Position numbers and translations under genes: made by a program
Origin: Lachnospiraceae bacterium
Lineage (GTDB): Bacteria; Bacillota; Clostridia; Lachnospirales; Lachnospiraceae
DNA: 64,000 bases
Reading direction: 5' to 3'
Assembly (NCBI GenBank): GCA_910574865.1
Contig: CAJTDN010000018.1
Location: 1 to 64,000 of the forward strand
In this document: one piece after another, positions 1-8,880 of the stretch
Layout of the letters: each line of letters opens with the position of its first letter
Position numbering within the stretch: position 1 is the first letter of the stretch
Notes under the pieces: model-generated
Seen by the model: only the letters and a program-made list of their open reading frames with translations
What the model was told of the DNA's origin: nothing
Databases searched by the model: none

Positions 1-417
1 GGTCAAGAATCGCTGTACGCTTTTCTTTTCCTTTTTTACCGTTCTTGCCACTCCGCAGAGTGGCGGGTGTTCCGCGAACCTCCCTTTCGGAAAATCCGCC
101 GTTCCCAAAAATTCTTTTCAAGAAATTTTCAAGGATTGTTGTTGTCTATTGTTCAGTTGTCAAGGTTCTTTCTGCCGTGTTGTTCTTGTTTCAAGCGACA
201 GCTTTAATATGATATCACAACCTTTTCGCTTTGTCAAGAACTTTTTTTAATTATTTTTCGGCATCTTTTTGGTCTTTTTTGACCGACCAAAATATGATAC
301 CACTTTAACTTTTATCTGTCAAGACATTTTTTACACTTTTTGTAAAAATCTGTTGCTTCCTGACAAACCGTCCCCCGTCGTCCATGCTACCGGCTTGGAA
401 CCTGACGTGGGACAAAC
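1..417. other. AT-rich non-coding region
   Basis: No credible gene is seen in this stretch. It is AT-rich and T-run-rich, with a small inverted repeat near 50-64 (CACTCCGCAGAGTG-like). The style resembles spacer DNA flanking stable-RNA genes in Clostridia, and a tRNA-Ser gene follows, but no rRNA sequence is present. Confidence 0.4.
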
Positions 418-506
418 GGAGAAGGAGGGATTTGAACCCTCGCGCCGCTATTAACGACCTACTCCCTTTCCAGGGGAGCCCCTTCGGCCAGCTTGGGTAC
501 TTCTCC
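418..506 (-). tRNA. tRNA-Ser (GGA)
   Basis: On the minus strand the acceptor GGAGAAG pairs with CTTCTCC. The anticodon loop reads CTGGAAA, giving anticodon GGA, and a long variable arm typical of class II serine tRNAs follows. The T-loop GTTCAAATC is present. CCA is not encoded. Confidence 0.93.
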
Positions 507-580
507 AAAATGTCCGTTATTTAATATACACGATTTATCACTACTTGTCCAGTACTTTTTTCCTTTTTTTTGCATTTTTT

Positions 581-1396
581 TTAATCCGGCTTGTCATTCG
601 ACATCAAAACGCCTTGCCTAGGCTTGATTTGATGACCTTCCCCCGTTTTTCTCACATCCGAAAAGTATTTGATTTCCACCAGCCTGAGTCCTTGCGGCGG
701 CACAGTCACTCCGGCCGCCTTGCGATTTCTCGTCTCAAGAATTTCTTTCACACGCTCCGGCGCGTAAAACCCCCTTCCCACTCGCAAAAGTGTCCCCACG
801 ATGATACGAACCATGTTATATAGGAAACCATTTCCCGTAATGCAAATCCGCAACTCATCCCCTACTGACACGATTTCCAGGGAATGCACCGTGCGTACCA
901 TGTCGTCCACGTTGGCGTGGATGCTGCAAAAGCTGGAAAAATCATGCCTGCCGACCAAATATTTTGCCGCGCGCCGCATGTTTTCCATATCTAAATCATA
1001 GGACACGAAAAACGTGTACAACCTGCGGGTAGGATCCCCCACCTTCGCATTTAATATGCGATACTCGTAGGTCTTCGTGCAATCGCGGTAACGCGGATGC
1101 CAGTCAAGGGGAACTTCCTCCGATTTGACAATCACGATGTCATCCGGCAAATGTTGGTTGAGCGCGTAAGAAATCCGCTCCGGTGGAATACGCGTCTCGG
1201 AATCAAAAACCGCCACGTTCCCAGAAGCGTGCACGCCCGAATCCGTACGGCTGGCCCCGATGACCGCCACCGCCTCGCCAAGCATCTTTGACAGTGCCGC
1301 GTTTAGCACCTCCTCTATCGTAATCCCGTTCGGCTGCACCTGCCAGCCGCAATAATTCGTACCGTCATACGCCACGGTCAGCCTGATTCGCCTCAT
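581..1396 (-). CDS. truA: tRNA pseudouridine synthase A
   Basis: TruA converts uridines 38-40 of the tRNA anticodon arm to pseudouridine. The start is placed at the ATG giving MRRIRLTVAYDG, the family's usual N-terminus; the frame is open 11 codons further upstream. The catalytic aspartate lies in SRTDSGVHA (about residue 52). The product is 271 residues, slightly longer than the usual 245-260, with a hydrophilic C-terminal tail. The gene is last in the series ecfA1-ecfA2-ecfT-truA, an arrangement commonly seen in Firmicutes downstream of ribosomal protein genes, although the ribosomal genes are not in this window. Confidence 0.93.
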   Translation of the reverse strand: MRRIRLTVAYDGTNYCGWQVQPNGITIEEVLNAALSKMLGEAVAVIGASRTDSGVHASGNVAVFDSETRIPPERISYALNQHLPDDIVIVKSEEVPLDWHPRYRDCTKTYEYRILNAKVGDPTRRLYTFFVSYDLDMENMRRAAKYLVGRHDFSSFCSIHANVDDMVRTVHSLEIVSVGDELRICITGNGFLYNMVRIIVGTLLRVGRGFYAPERVKEILETRNRKAAGVTVPPQGLRLVEIKYFSDVRKTGEGHQIKPRQGVLMSNDKPD

Positions 1397-1589
1397 TTCA
1401 GCCTCCATTATCATTGCAACATTCGCCAAATTCGCGCTTCCCGCGCTTATTAAGCGTTCAATGCCAGTTGCTTATCCATAAGGAAGTTCTTTTCGCCAGG
1501 CTCGACTTTCAGTCTCGCCAATCTCAAAGAACGACCTCGCACTAAATTCAAGCTTCGCTTACAGCTCGCTTTCATTAAGTTGCTTTCGG

Positions 1590-2414
1590 TCAAAAAATCC
1601 AAACGTGGAATGGTAGGAACCGCCCTGCCGCGAACGCCACGGCCACATATGACATCACGGCAAAATATGCCATGTAATCCCGCCGCCCATATGCAAGCGG
1701 CTTCATTTTCGTGCGGCCCTCCCCGCCAAAATAGCATCTCGCCTCCATCGCCAACGCCAAATCGTTGGCGCGGCGAAAAGCGGAAACGAACAGCGGCACC
1801 AGGATTGGCACCATCGCCTTCGCTCTCTGCAGGATGTTCCCGCTCTCCAAGTCCGCCCCGCGGGCAATCTGTGCTTTCATGATTTTATCCGTTTCCTCCA
1901 ATAATATCGGAATAAAACGCAACGCGATTGACATGATCATCGCCACCTCGTGCACCGGAACGTGTAGTTTGTCCAATGGCCTCAACAAACTTTCGATGCC
2001 GTCCGTCAACGCGTTCGGCGTCGTAGTGAGCGTCATCAACGACGAGCCGATAATCAAGTAAATCAGGCGCACCGCCATGAACACGGAAATACGCAGGCCC
2101 GCTTCCGTAATCTGGAAAATCCACACGCGTACCAGAACCGCCCCCCCCTTCGTCAGGAACAAGTTCATGACCACCGTGAACATCAAAAGCAAGATAATGG
2201 CCTTCAATCCTCTCACGATAAATTTGAATGGCACCTTGCTGGCACGAATCACGAATGCCAGGAATAACGTCGCCACCACGTACCCCGGCAAACTGTTCTG
2301 CACGAACAAAGAAATCAAAAAGAGCAAGGTGCAGACAATCTTCACCCGCGGATCCAAACGATGTATGAAACTGTCGGCAGGATAATACTGCCCAATCGTA
2401 ATCTCCCTAATCAT
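1590..2414 (-). CDS. ecfT: ECF transporter transmembrane subunit EcfT
   Basis: EcfT is the membrane coupling subunit of energy-coupling-factor vitamin transporters. It links the two ATPases to interchangeable substrate-binding S proteins. The 274-residue protein opens with MIREITIGQYYPADSFIHRLDPR, the typical EcfT start, followed by several hydrophobic segments. A conserved coupling-helix region (ALRFIPILLEETDKIMKAQ) is present, as is ARGADL. A good ribosome binding site (AAGGAG) precedes the ATG. It lies just downstream of ecfA2 in the same transcript, so it would serve several S components encoded elsewhere. Confidence 0.94.
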   Translation of the reverse strand: MIREITIGQYYPADSFIHRLDPRVKIVCTLLFLISLFVQNSLPGYVVATLFLAFVIRASKVPFKFIVRGLKAIILLLMFTVVMNLFLTKGGAVLVRVWIFQITEAGLRISVFMAVRLIYLIIGSSLMTLTTTPNALTDGIESLLRPLDKLHVPVHEVAMIMSIALRFIPILLEETDKIMKAQIARGADLESGNILQRAKAMVPILVPLFVSAFRRANDLALAMEARCYFGGEGRTKMKPLAYGRRDYMAYFAVMSYVAVAFAAGRFLPFHVWIF

Positions 2415-2474
2415 GTGTTACTCCTTGTCTACCATGCGCGTCACGTGCCAGGCATTCGCAAATCCACCCGTGCG

Positions 2475-3323
2475 TCACGCCTTCAGCACCCGCAGAATTT
2501 CTGCAGCCGCCTCCTCTACCGTCGTCACCATGGTCTCGACCCGGATGCCACGCGCCTTCAAGTCGTGCATCACGTACGTCACCTGCGGTGCGGCCAGCCC
2601 GACCGCTTCCAATTCCTTATAATGGGCAAACACCTCCTTCGGCGTCCCGTCCAGCATCTTTTCTCCTTTGTTCATCACGATGATGCGCTGCACGTACCGT
2701 GCTACGTCCTCCATACTGTGTGAGACCAGAACCACCGTCATTCCCGTCTGGTCATGCAAATATTTGACCTGGTCCAAAATGTCGTCACGTCCCGCCGGAT
2801 CAAGCCCGGCAGTAGGTTCATCCAAGACCAGCACCTTCGGCTTCATCGCCAGTACCCCGGCGATTGCCGCACGACGCTTCTGCCCGCCGGACAATTCAAA
2901 CGGCGACTGATGGTAATATTTTTCAGGAAATCCGACCAGTTCCAAGGCCTCGCGTGCCCTCTTTTCACATTCTTCCTTGGGCAGCCCTTGATTTTTGGGG
3001 CCAAAACAAACATCAGAAAGCACGTCCTCCTCGAACAACTGGTACTCCGGATACTGGAACACCAGACCCACCTGGCCGCGCAGCCCCTTCATGTCATACC
3101 CGTCCACATAAATATTTTCCCTGTTAAAATAAACAGCGCCCGAATCCGCCTTGACAAGCCCGTTCAAATGCTGAATCAGGGTGGACTTTCCAGAACCCGT
3201 GTGGCCGATGATTCCCACAAACTGTCCCTGCGGTATTTCCAGCGAAACATCCCTTAAGGCCTGCTTCTCGTAAGCCGTTCCCGCGCCATATACATAATTG
3301 ACATGCTCTAGCTTAATCGACAT
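2475..3323 (-). CDS. ecfA2: ECF transporter ATPase EcfA2
   Basis: This is one of the paired ATP-binding subunits of the ECF module. Walker A is GHTGSGKST, the signature is LSGGQKRR, and Walker B is VLVLDEPTAGLDP, followed by the switch histidine in VSHSM. The start at 3323 gives MSIKLEHVNYVYGAGTAYE with GGAGG upstream; the frame extends 13 codons further but with a poorer start. It overlaps the end of ecfA1 by 16 bases, which implies translational coupling. The protein is 282 residues, normal for EcfA2. Confidence 0.95.
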   Translation of the reverse strand: MSIKLEHVNYVYGAGTAYEKQALRDVSLEIPQGQFVGIIGHTGSGKSTLIQHLNGLVKADSGAVYFNRENIYVDGYDMKGLRGQVGLVFQYPEYQLFEEDVLSDVCFGPKNQGLPKEECEKRAREALELVGFPEKYYHQSPFELSGGQKRRAAIAGVLAMKPKVLVLDEPTAGLDPAGRDDILDQVKYLHDQTGMTVVLVSHSMEDVARYVQRIIVMNKGEKMLDGTPKEVFAHYKELEAVGLAAPQVTYVMHDLKARGIRVETMVTTVEEAAAEILRVLKA

Positions 3324-4159
3324 ATCGCCTCCACCAGTTCCTCTCTCCGCAGGATTCCACACGGAACGTCCAAACCGCGCCGCCGAAGTTCCTCCGCCAG
3401 CATCGTCACCTGCGGCACGTCCAGCCGATACCTTTTCAGTTCGTCAACCCGGCCAAAAATTTCCCGCGGCGTTCCCTGCATCACGACGCGCCCGCCTTCC
3501 ATCACGTAAATCGCGTCCGCGTCAATGGCTTCTTCCATATAATGGGTAATCAAGATTACCGTCACGTTTTTCCGCTTTCGAAGCTCCTGCACGGTGCGCA
3601 ACACTTCCTTGCGTCCAACGGGGTCAAGCATGGCGGTCGGCTCGTCGAGCACGATACACTCCGGCTCCATCGCCAATACCCCGGCGATTGCCACGCGCTG
3701 TTTCTGCCCGCCCGACAATTTGTTCGGCGAGTGCGCACGATACTCAATCATGCCGACCGCACGCAGGCCGTCCTCCACGCGCCGCCAAATTTCCCCCGTC
3801 GGCACGCCCAGGTTTTCCGGGCCGAATCCCACGTCCTCCTCGACCACGGTCCCGATAATCTGGTTGTCCGGGTTCTGGAATACCATCCCTGCCGACCGGC
3901 GCACGTTTACCAGTTCCCCGGAATCCCTCGTGTCGCGCCCGTTCACCCACATCGTGCCGCCACTCGGCACCAAAATCGCGTTCATGTGCTTGGCCAGCGT
4001 CGACTTTCCCGAACCATTGTGCCCGAGAATGGCCACGAACTGCCCCTGGCGCACATCCAGCCCGACCTCGTCCAACGCCCGGTTCATGCCGACGACGTTT
4101 CCCTCGTCATCACGCTGTTCATATTCATAAACAAGCTCCCTCGCCCGTATCATTTCCAT
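3308..4159 (-). CDS. ecfA1: ECF transporter ATPase EcfA1
   Basis: This is the second ECF ATPase. Walker A is GHNGSGKST, the signature is LSGGQKQR, Walker B is CIVLDEPTAMLDP, and the switch histidine is in ITHYM. The start is chosen at 4159 (MEMIRARELVYEY) because GGAGGG lies about 8 bases upstream; the frame is open for 27 more codons upstream. It is the first of the three ecf genes and heads the ecfA1-ecfA2-ecfT-truA series. The 283-residue length is normal. Confidence 0.94.
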   Translation of the reverse strand: MEMIRARELVYEYEQRDDEGNVVGMNRALDEVGLDVRQGQFVAILGHNGSGKSTLAKHMNAILVPSGGTMWVNGRDTRDSGELVNVRRSAGMVFQNPDNQIIGTVVEEDVGFGPENLGVPTGEIWRRVEDGLRAVGMIEYRAHSPNKLSGGQKQRVAIAGVLAMEPECIVLDEPTAMLDPVGRKEVLRTVQELRKRKNVTVILITHYMEEAIDADAIYVMEGGRVVMQGTPREIFGRVDELKRYRLDVPQVTMLAEELRRRGLDVPCGILRREELVEAICRLS

Positions 4160-4267
4160 CTGGAAATCCCTCCGCCCTTTCGCCGTCCATGGCTGGCCGC
4201 CCGACCTCGCCCTTTCTTTGGGCAGCCTTTCCGCCACCACGCCCTTTTCTCCGGCACCCCCCGCGCT

Positions 4268-4789
4268 TTACGCCTTCTGCGGCTCCTCGTATTCCGCGCC
4301 AAACGTCTCCACCGTCACCGTATTCATTTTCTGCTCTTCAAGCGGCCTATCCTGATAATCCGTCGCCGTCTCCGCAATCTTGTTCACCACGTCCATTCCT
4401 TCCGTGATTTTCCCAAACGCCGCATAAGCTCCATCCAAGTGCGGGGACTTCTCATGCATGATAAAAAACTGGGAACCCGCAGAATCCGGGTGCATCGCCC
4501 GCGCCATGGAAAGCACGCCCGGGTCGTGGCTTAAGTCGTTCTTGAATCCATTCTGCGAAAACTCTCCCTTAATCTGGTAGCCCGGACCGCCCATCCCCGT
4601 CCCGTCCGGACAACCGCCTTGTATCATAAAGCCGCGAATGACACGGTGGAAAATCAATCCGTCATAATAGCCCTTCTGTACGAGGGAAATAAAATTGTTC
4701 ACCGTGTTCGGCGCGGCTTCCGGGTATAACTCGGCCTTCATCACGTCACCATTTTCCATTTTAAATGTAACCACTGGATTTTTCATCAC
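4268..4789 (-). CDS. Peptidyl-prolyl cis-trans isomerase, cyclophilin type
   Basis: The product is a cytoplasmic cyclophilin of 173 residues that accelerates proline isomerisation during folding. The catalytic core FHRVIRGFMIQGG (arginine in HRVI) and the substrate-pocket stretch GSQFFIMH are present. There is no signal peptide. It is transcribed in the same direction as ecfA1 and lies about 100 bases upstream of it, so co-transcription is possible. The family is highly conserved and the assignment is secure, though the precise paralogue (PpiA or PpiB) cannot be decided. Confidence 0.93.
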   Translation of the reverse strand: MMKNPVVTFKMENGDVMKAELYPEAAPNTVNNFISLVQKGYYDGLIFHRVIRGFMIQGGCPDGTGMGGPGYQIKGEFSQNGFKNDLSHDPGVLSMARAMHPDSAGSQFFIMHEKSPHLDGAYAAFGKITEGMDVVNKIAETATDYQDRPLEEQKMNTVTVETFGAEYEEPQKA

Positions 4790-4898
4790 AATACCTCTTT
4801 TCTATATGTTTAACATACCTATTTTAGCCGAAAAACCGTCATCCGTCAATTAAAAGGTGAAAGAAAAGGAAAGGTATGGAATCTGGTGGAAAAACAGC

Positions 4899-4943
4899 GG
4901 GCGCGCGACCATTGATTTGCCCCTAATCAACAATCGCGCGCCC
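4899..4943. repeat. Strong inverted repeat (hairpin)
   Basis: GGGCGCGCGA (4899-4908) pairs with TCGCGCGCCC (4934-4943). Inside it TTGATT (4912-4917) pairs with AATCAA (4925-4930), leaving a 7-base loop. No T-run follows on either strand, so it is not a typical terminator. It lies 25 bases before a small open frame with a very strong ribosome binding site. Confidence 0.75.
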
Positions 4944-4967
4944 GTCTTAGAAAGGAGGGAAAAATAT

Positions 4968-5108
4968 ATGAAAAACAAAATAAATCTGCTTGTCATGGTT
5001 TAGTCGAAGTCCGGTGGCCACGGAGACATTTCCGGATGGCCCTGCCCCCTTGTGACCGCGGCCACCGTCTTCTGTGTTTGTATTTACAAGGATACTACCA
5101 AAATATGA
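4968..5108 (+). pseudogene. Small Cys-rich frame interrupted by TAG at codon 12
   Basis: A near-perfect ribosome binding site (AAAGGAGGG, 4951-4959) precedes ATG at 4968. The frame reads MKNKINLLVMV and then meets TAG at 5001. The same frame stays open for 34 further codons to TGA at 5106, giving a Gly-Gly pair, then WPCPLVTAATVFCVC near the end. A GG pair before a short Cys/Thr-rich tail faintly recalls peptide-bacteriocin precursors, but no modification or export genes are in the window and the leader is short. A 10-bp stem with one mismatch (5013-5023 with 5056-5066) overlaps the frame, so the region may instead be a structured RNA or an 11-codon leader peptide. Function unknown. Confidence 0.35.
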
Positions 5109-5332
5109 ATTACATGTGTCATGAATCAAAACTTTTTATTAACTTTATTAACAACTTATAATCCTTGTCAAAAGAATTCCCTCTTTAACGGGTCATGCAT
5201 CCATTCTCTCCTTGCAGCCACGCGTCATGCCCCCCTCTTCATATACTGCCACCTCATATGGCCGTAGCATGCCCACACGTCCCTCGTAATTGCCCAACAC
5301 ATGAACCCGACTTTCCCCCTGCCACCTCCCGC

Positions 5333-6097
5333 TCATGCACCTATCAGGTTTCCAATCGCCCGCACCGCCGTCTTCACGGCCAATTCCGTGTCATACACTT
5401 CCACGTCCTCAAGCCCCATTTCACGACGTGTCTGGTTGGCTACCACGAGCATCACGCTTCCCGCCCGAACGCGCCGCACCGCCGCCGTGATAAAGAGTGC
5501 CGCCGACTCCATCTCCGAAGCCAATGCCCCGCAAGCCTTCCACGCCTCCCAGTTCATTTTTAACCTCGTACTCTGCGGCATTGTTTCCGGGCTGTGCTGT
5601 CCGTAAAAATTGTCCTTGCAATGTACCACACCCAAGTGATACGTGGCACCCAGCTCCTCCGCCGCCGTCTTCAAGGCTTGTACCACCTCATAATCCGGCA
5701 CGGCAGGGTATTCGATGGGAGCGTACTCCCTCGTCGTTCCCTCCGCCCGGATGGCTCCAGTCGCGATGACCAAGTCACCGCCGCGCACTTCCGGCTGCAT
5801 CCCGCCCGAGGTTCCCACCCGGATAAACGTGTCCGCGCCGCAATGAATCAGTTCCTCCATGGCAATCACCGCCGACGGGCCTCCGATACCGGTCGAAGTC
5901 ACGCACACCCTCTCCCCGTTCAGCTCTCCGGCGTAAGTGACGAACTCCCTCTTCTGGGCGATTTTGCGAGGATTGTCAAGATGGGCGGCAATCAATCCGC
6001 ACCGTCCCGGGTCGCCCGGCAAAATCACGTAACGCCCCACGTCCGACGAATCCAACCCAACATGATACTCCTTGTCCTTCGTGTAAATCAATGACAT
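5333..6097 (-). CDS. udp: Uridine phosphorylase
   Basis: The enzyme splits uridine with phosphate into uracil and ribose-1-phosphate (pyrimidine salvage). NP-1 family features are visible: VILPGDPGR near the N-terminus, TSTGIGGPS in the phosphate region, RVGTSGG, and the nucleoside-binding [10 protein letters not shown]. The start at 6097 ([15 protein letters not shown]) has AAAGGAGGT eight bases upstream; the frame is open 16 more codons. The length of 254 residues is normal. It stands alone, separated by a terminator from the sugar operon upstream. Confidence 0.9.
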   Translation of the reverse strand: MSLIYTKDKEYHVGLDSSDVGRYVILPGDPGRCGLIAAHLDNPRKIAQKREFVTYAGELNGERVCVTSTGIGGPSAVIAMEELIHCGADTFIRVGTSGGMQPEVRGGDLVIATGAIRAEGTTREYAPIEYPAVPDYEVVQALKTAAEELGATYHLGVVHCKDNFYGQHSPETMPQSTRLKMNWEAWKACGALASEMESAALFITAAVRRVRAGSVMLVVANQTRREMGLEDVEVYDTELAVKTAVRAIGNLIGA

Positions 6098-6322
6098 CAC
6101 ACATACCTCCTTTGCAAAGTTTTCGTAGAATGTCGCATTTCTCAAAAGCCCTATTCAAGAAAATTTGACAGCCACCCGTTTACTTATAAAGATGTTGGGT
6201 TCAAAACAAGTTTTGCCCCTGGTATCTTATAAATCAATTATCTTAAAAAATCTATTATAATTATAACGAATATTCCTCAAAAATACAATCGCAACGATGC
6301 CATGAAAAATCAAAATAAATTG

Positions 6323-6356
6323 AAAAAAGCAGGTCGCCCCGCTTTCCTGCTTTTTT
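6323..6356 (-). terminator. Rho-independent terminator
   Basis: GCAGG and CCTGC form a short stem flanked by A6 and T6 runs, so it can act in both directions. On the minus strand it lies just downstream of the LarA-like gene and probably ends the glycosidase-glycolysis operon. Confidence 0.75.
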
Positions 6357-6376
6357 CTATATTCTCTTTTTAACAA

Positions 6377-7867
6377 TCACCCGCAACATCCGCCTTGCCT
6401 ATGCCCATAGGCGTCCATGCAGTCCTCGTCCAAATTTTTCATGCAAAGGTGTACCGCCGCCTTTTGAAACGTCATTGGCAAAGCCAGTATGTTCGGATTA
6501 TCACCGACATATTTCTTTTTCGCATCTTTAAGCGCCTCCTCGAACGTGGCCCTGGTTTTTAGTCCCATCCCTCTCGCATAGCCTGGCTCTTCCGCCCCCA
6601 CGATATAAATCGCGCTCGTGTTCATTTCCGCGATATGTCCACAAGACATCATGGAAAATCCATGAAATGGATGAAACGCATTGGCAAAACGGTATTTGCG
6701 GACATACTCCTCATTCGTGGCAAAATATTCGCCTAACCGGTTCATGTCCGGCAGCGTGTCCATGTGGTCATGCTGGAACATCTCATACAGTTCCCGCAAA
6801 TACGGCCACAGCTCATCATGAAAATAACCGTTACATGTCGAGGAACAAATTATGACGCATCGCTCGCTCATAACCCTCTTGTAGCGAAGCACCTGGGCAC
6901 TTAACGCCTGCATAATCATGATGGGATTCGTCCCCATGCCGTCCCCGTAATGAAATTTTTGCGGCATGCCGAACACCAGCACGTCGTATTTTTTCTCCGC
7001 CCAATGTACATACGTCCTTTGATCGGCCACCTTCCAGCTAATCGGCATCATTTCCTTCGCATACCCAGAATAAATGGCAATCTGCCTCGACCGCGTATCC
7101 AGCACGGCATCACAGCAGAAAAACGGATGTCCCATCCTTTCCTCCATGTGCATGCTGATTTCATCAAACTTGTTGCGCATCAGGCTGCCGCCGTTCACCG
7201 GCGTAAAATCCTTTCTGTGCATGACCGAGGGCACGTGGTGGCTGGCAATGCTTTTCCAGTTGGTGATTCCCGTCGCACTGTGCTTGTAACCGCCGGAATA
7301 CCCGCCGTACGGGTTTCCCTGCACATGGCCGATGAGAATCGGGATGTCGCACTCATAGACATATTTATTCATATACACCGGGTCACCCCTGTGCGTCGTT
7401 CCCAGGTCGACCATGTGGGCTTCATCCTCGCTGTCATGGCTGATAATCTGCCCTGAATGCCAAAATTCCTCAAATAATTCCGCGCCAAAAATGGCCTTGG
7501 CATCCGACTCCTTGCTTCTCGGGTGCAGTCCGTTTGAAATGATGAACAAGACATCTTTCTTCTCCACTCCCGCCGCATACAGCTCCCGCAAAATATATTT
7601 AATACTCAATTTTCTATGGCTGGTCGCCTGCTCCCCGCCCTTCACCCGGTCGGGAACGACAATCGTGACCGTGCTGCCCTTATGTGCCAATTCACTTAAT
7701 GCCGGCATGCCGATAGGATGCGCAAGACTTTCCAGATACGCCGCCTCCAGCTCTTCCTCGGGAATATAATCCGGATCCTTCACTGTTTCTCCCGGAATAA
7801 ATATATCCGTATTCTCCGGCAGCTCTGCCGATATCGTGCCTTGCCCGTACTCAAACTCCATTTTCAT
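6377..7867 (-). CDS. LarA-family nickel-pincer racemase/epimerase
   Basis: The protein belongs to the LarA family, whose known members racemise lactate or epimerise other 2-hydroxy acids with a nickel-pincer nucleotide cofactor. By comparison with LarA, candidate ligands are His115 (SNGLHPR), His144 (ISHDSED), Lys195 (GYSGGYKHSATG, the lysine that would carry the cofactor) and His217. At 496 residues it is longer than classical LarA (about 425) and ends in an unusual GGCCG tail. The ATG has AAGGAG upstream. It is the last gene of an operon with GH3, GPI, PFK, aldolase and TPI homologues, so the substrate is more likely a sugar acid or a hydroxy acid from that pathway than free lactate; that is inference. 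The larB/C/E cofactor genes are not in the window. Confidence 0.85.
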   Translation of the reverse strand: MKMEFEYGQGTISAELPENTDIFIPGETVKDPDYIPEEELEAAYLESLAHPIGMPALSELAHKGSTVTIVVPDRVKGGEQATSHRKLSIKYILRELYAAGVEKKDVLFIISNGLHPRSKESDAKAIFGAELFEEFWHSGQIISHDSEDEAHMVDLGTTHRGDPVYMNKYVYECDIPILIGHVQGNPYGGYSGGYKHSATGITNWKSIASHHVPSVMHRKDFTPVNGGSLMRNKFDEISMHMEERMGHPFFCCDAVLDTRSRQIAIYSGYAKEMMPISWKVADQRTYVHWAEKKYDVLVFGMPQKFHYGDGMGTNPIMIMQALSAQVLRYKRVMSERCVIICSSTCNGYFHDELWPYLRELYEMFQHDHMDTLPDMNRLGEYFATNEEYVRKYRFANAFHPFHGFSMMSCGHIAEMNTSAIYIVGAEEPGYARGMGLKTRATFEEALKDAKKKYVGDNPNILALPMTFQKAAVHLCMKNLDEDCMDAYGHRQGGCCG

Positions 7868-7895
7868 TCTAACGCACTCCTTCCATGCTCAATCC

Positions 7896-7991
7896 CCATT
7901 TTATATTTTGGCCCGCTTCCTATTTCTTGTTTTGGCCCGCTTCCTATTTCTTGTTTTGGCTCGCTTCCTATTTCTTATTTTGGCTTGCTTC
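7896..7991. repeat. Four 24-bp tandem repeats across the TPI stop codon
   Basis: Units at 7896-7919, 7920-7943, 7944-7967 and 7968-7991. On the minus strand each reads GAAGC(A/G)(A/G)GCCAAAA followed by T or C and AAGAAATAG, degenerating in the copy nearest larA. The first unit encodes the last seven residues plus stop of the upstream TPI-like gene. The array is therefore a tandem copy of a gene's 3' end including its stop codon. Confidence 0.92.
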
Positions 7992-8816
7992 CATGTAAAT
8001 ACGAACAATTTCCAGATATTCCTGCGGATAAAACCCAATCTCTCCCTGAAATCTTGTCAGTGCAATCAACCCGCCGTCAATCTCCTCGATGGAAGCCAGC
8101 ATGGCCGCGTTGTCCTGCTTCAAACCACCGCCGTACACCACGTCCATGCCATGAGTCCGTTCTTTGACAAACCTGGCAACCTTCGTGATATATGCTTTGT
8201 CGGCCGGCGTCTTTCCCGGGCCGATAGACCAGACCGGCTCGTAGGCGATTACCACCTTTGAAGTGTCCACGCCATCCAATCCAATTTCCAACTGCCGTCC
8301 GAGCACCTCCTGCCATGCCTCTTGTTCCTCACTTTTCTCGCCAATGCAATACAACACCGACATTCCACGCCCAACGGCACACTTTATTTCCTGATTCAAA
8401 ATGCGGCCCACCGCATCCGCATCGGCCACGCCCGCCTCGGCTAGAATCCCCTCCTTGTCATTTCGCTCCTCGCAATGACCGATAATCACCGTCTCGCAGC
8501 CGGCCGAGGCCATGACCGATGCCGGCCTATTCGTAGTAAACGCACCGAAATTTCCGCCAACGGACGTATCCGCCCGGTACACCCCCTGACAGCCAATTTT
8601 CAGCACGTTTCCCTTCTTTGCCGCAATCGCCGGCAGTATGTGCATCTCCGGAAAATAAATGGCGAATTCCACTTCCCGCAAGGCATACTTTTCCAATTCC
8701 TCTTGCACTCCGTCAACAACCGACCGCGCCCAAGAATCCACTTCCGCCAGCCTATTCACGCCGCCATATTCAACCGGCACGTCAAAACGTTTAAAATTCA
8801 CGTAAATATGTTTCAT
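7968..8816 (-). CDS. Divergent triosephosphate isomerase homologue
   Basis: TIM-barrel protein of the triosephosphate isomerase family, 282 residues against the usual 250. The catalytic set seems present: Lys9 (NFK), His114 in GHCEER (usually GHSER) and Glu193 in AYEPVWSIGPGKTP. The phosphate-gripping C-terminal loop is changed. The usual IDGALVGGASL is replaced by IDGGLIALTRF, and YGGSV by YGGGL. Such changes fit an isomerase acting on a different phospho-sugar, but this is inference. It lies between aldolase and the LarA-like gene in an operon with PFK and GPI homologues. Its stop codon sits inside a tandem repeat. Confidence 0.85.
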   Translation of the reverse strand: MKHIYVNFKRFDVPVEYGGVNRLAEVDSWARSVVDGVQEELEKYALREVEFAIYFPEMHILPAIAAKKGNVLKIGCQGVYRADTSVGGNFGAFTTNRPASVMASAGCETVIIGHCEERNDKEGILAEAGVADADAVGRILNQEIKCAVGRGMSVLYCIGEKSEEQEAWQEVLGRQLEIGLDGVDTSKVVIAYEPVWSIGPGKTPADKAYITKVARFVKERTHGMDVVYGGGLKQDNAAMLASIEEIDGGLIALTRFQGEIGFYPQEYLEIVRIYMEASQNKK

Positions 8817-8880
8817 CGCATATCCTCTTTTCTGCCCATGCCTTTCTATACTTTAACAAGGAGTTTCGTTTGCGAAACGT

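Noticed and set aside
545-823. 92-codon plus-strand frame
   Set aside because: It lies mostly antisense within the truA coding region.
4899-5108. Leader of a downstream plus-strand operon
   Set aside because: No plus-strand gene follows for many kilobases, so attenuation of a downstream gene is not supported.
7896-7991. Tandem repeat as a CRISPR array
   Set aside because: The units are contiguous without spacers and encode the end of a gene; no CRISPR-like arrays or cas genes were seen anywhere in the window.
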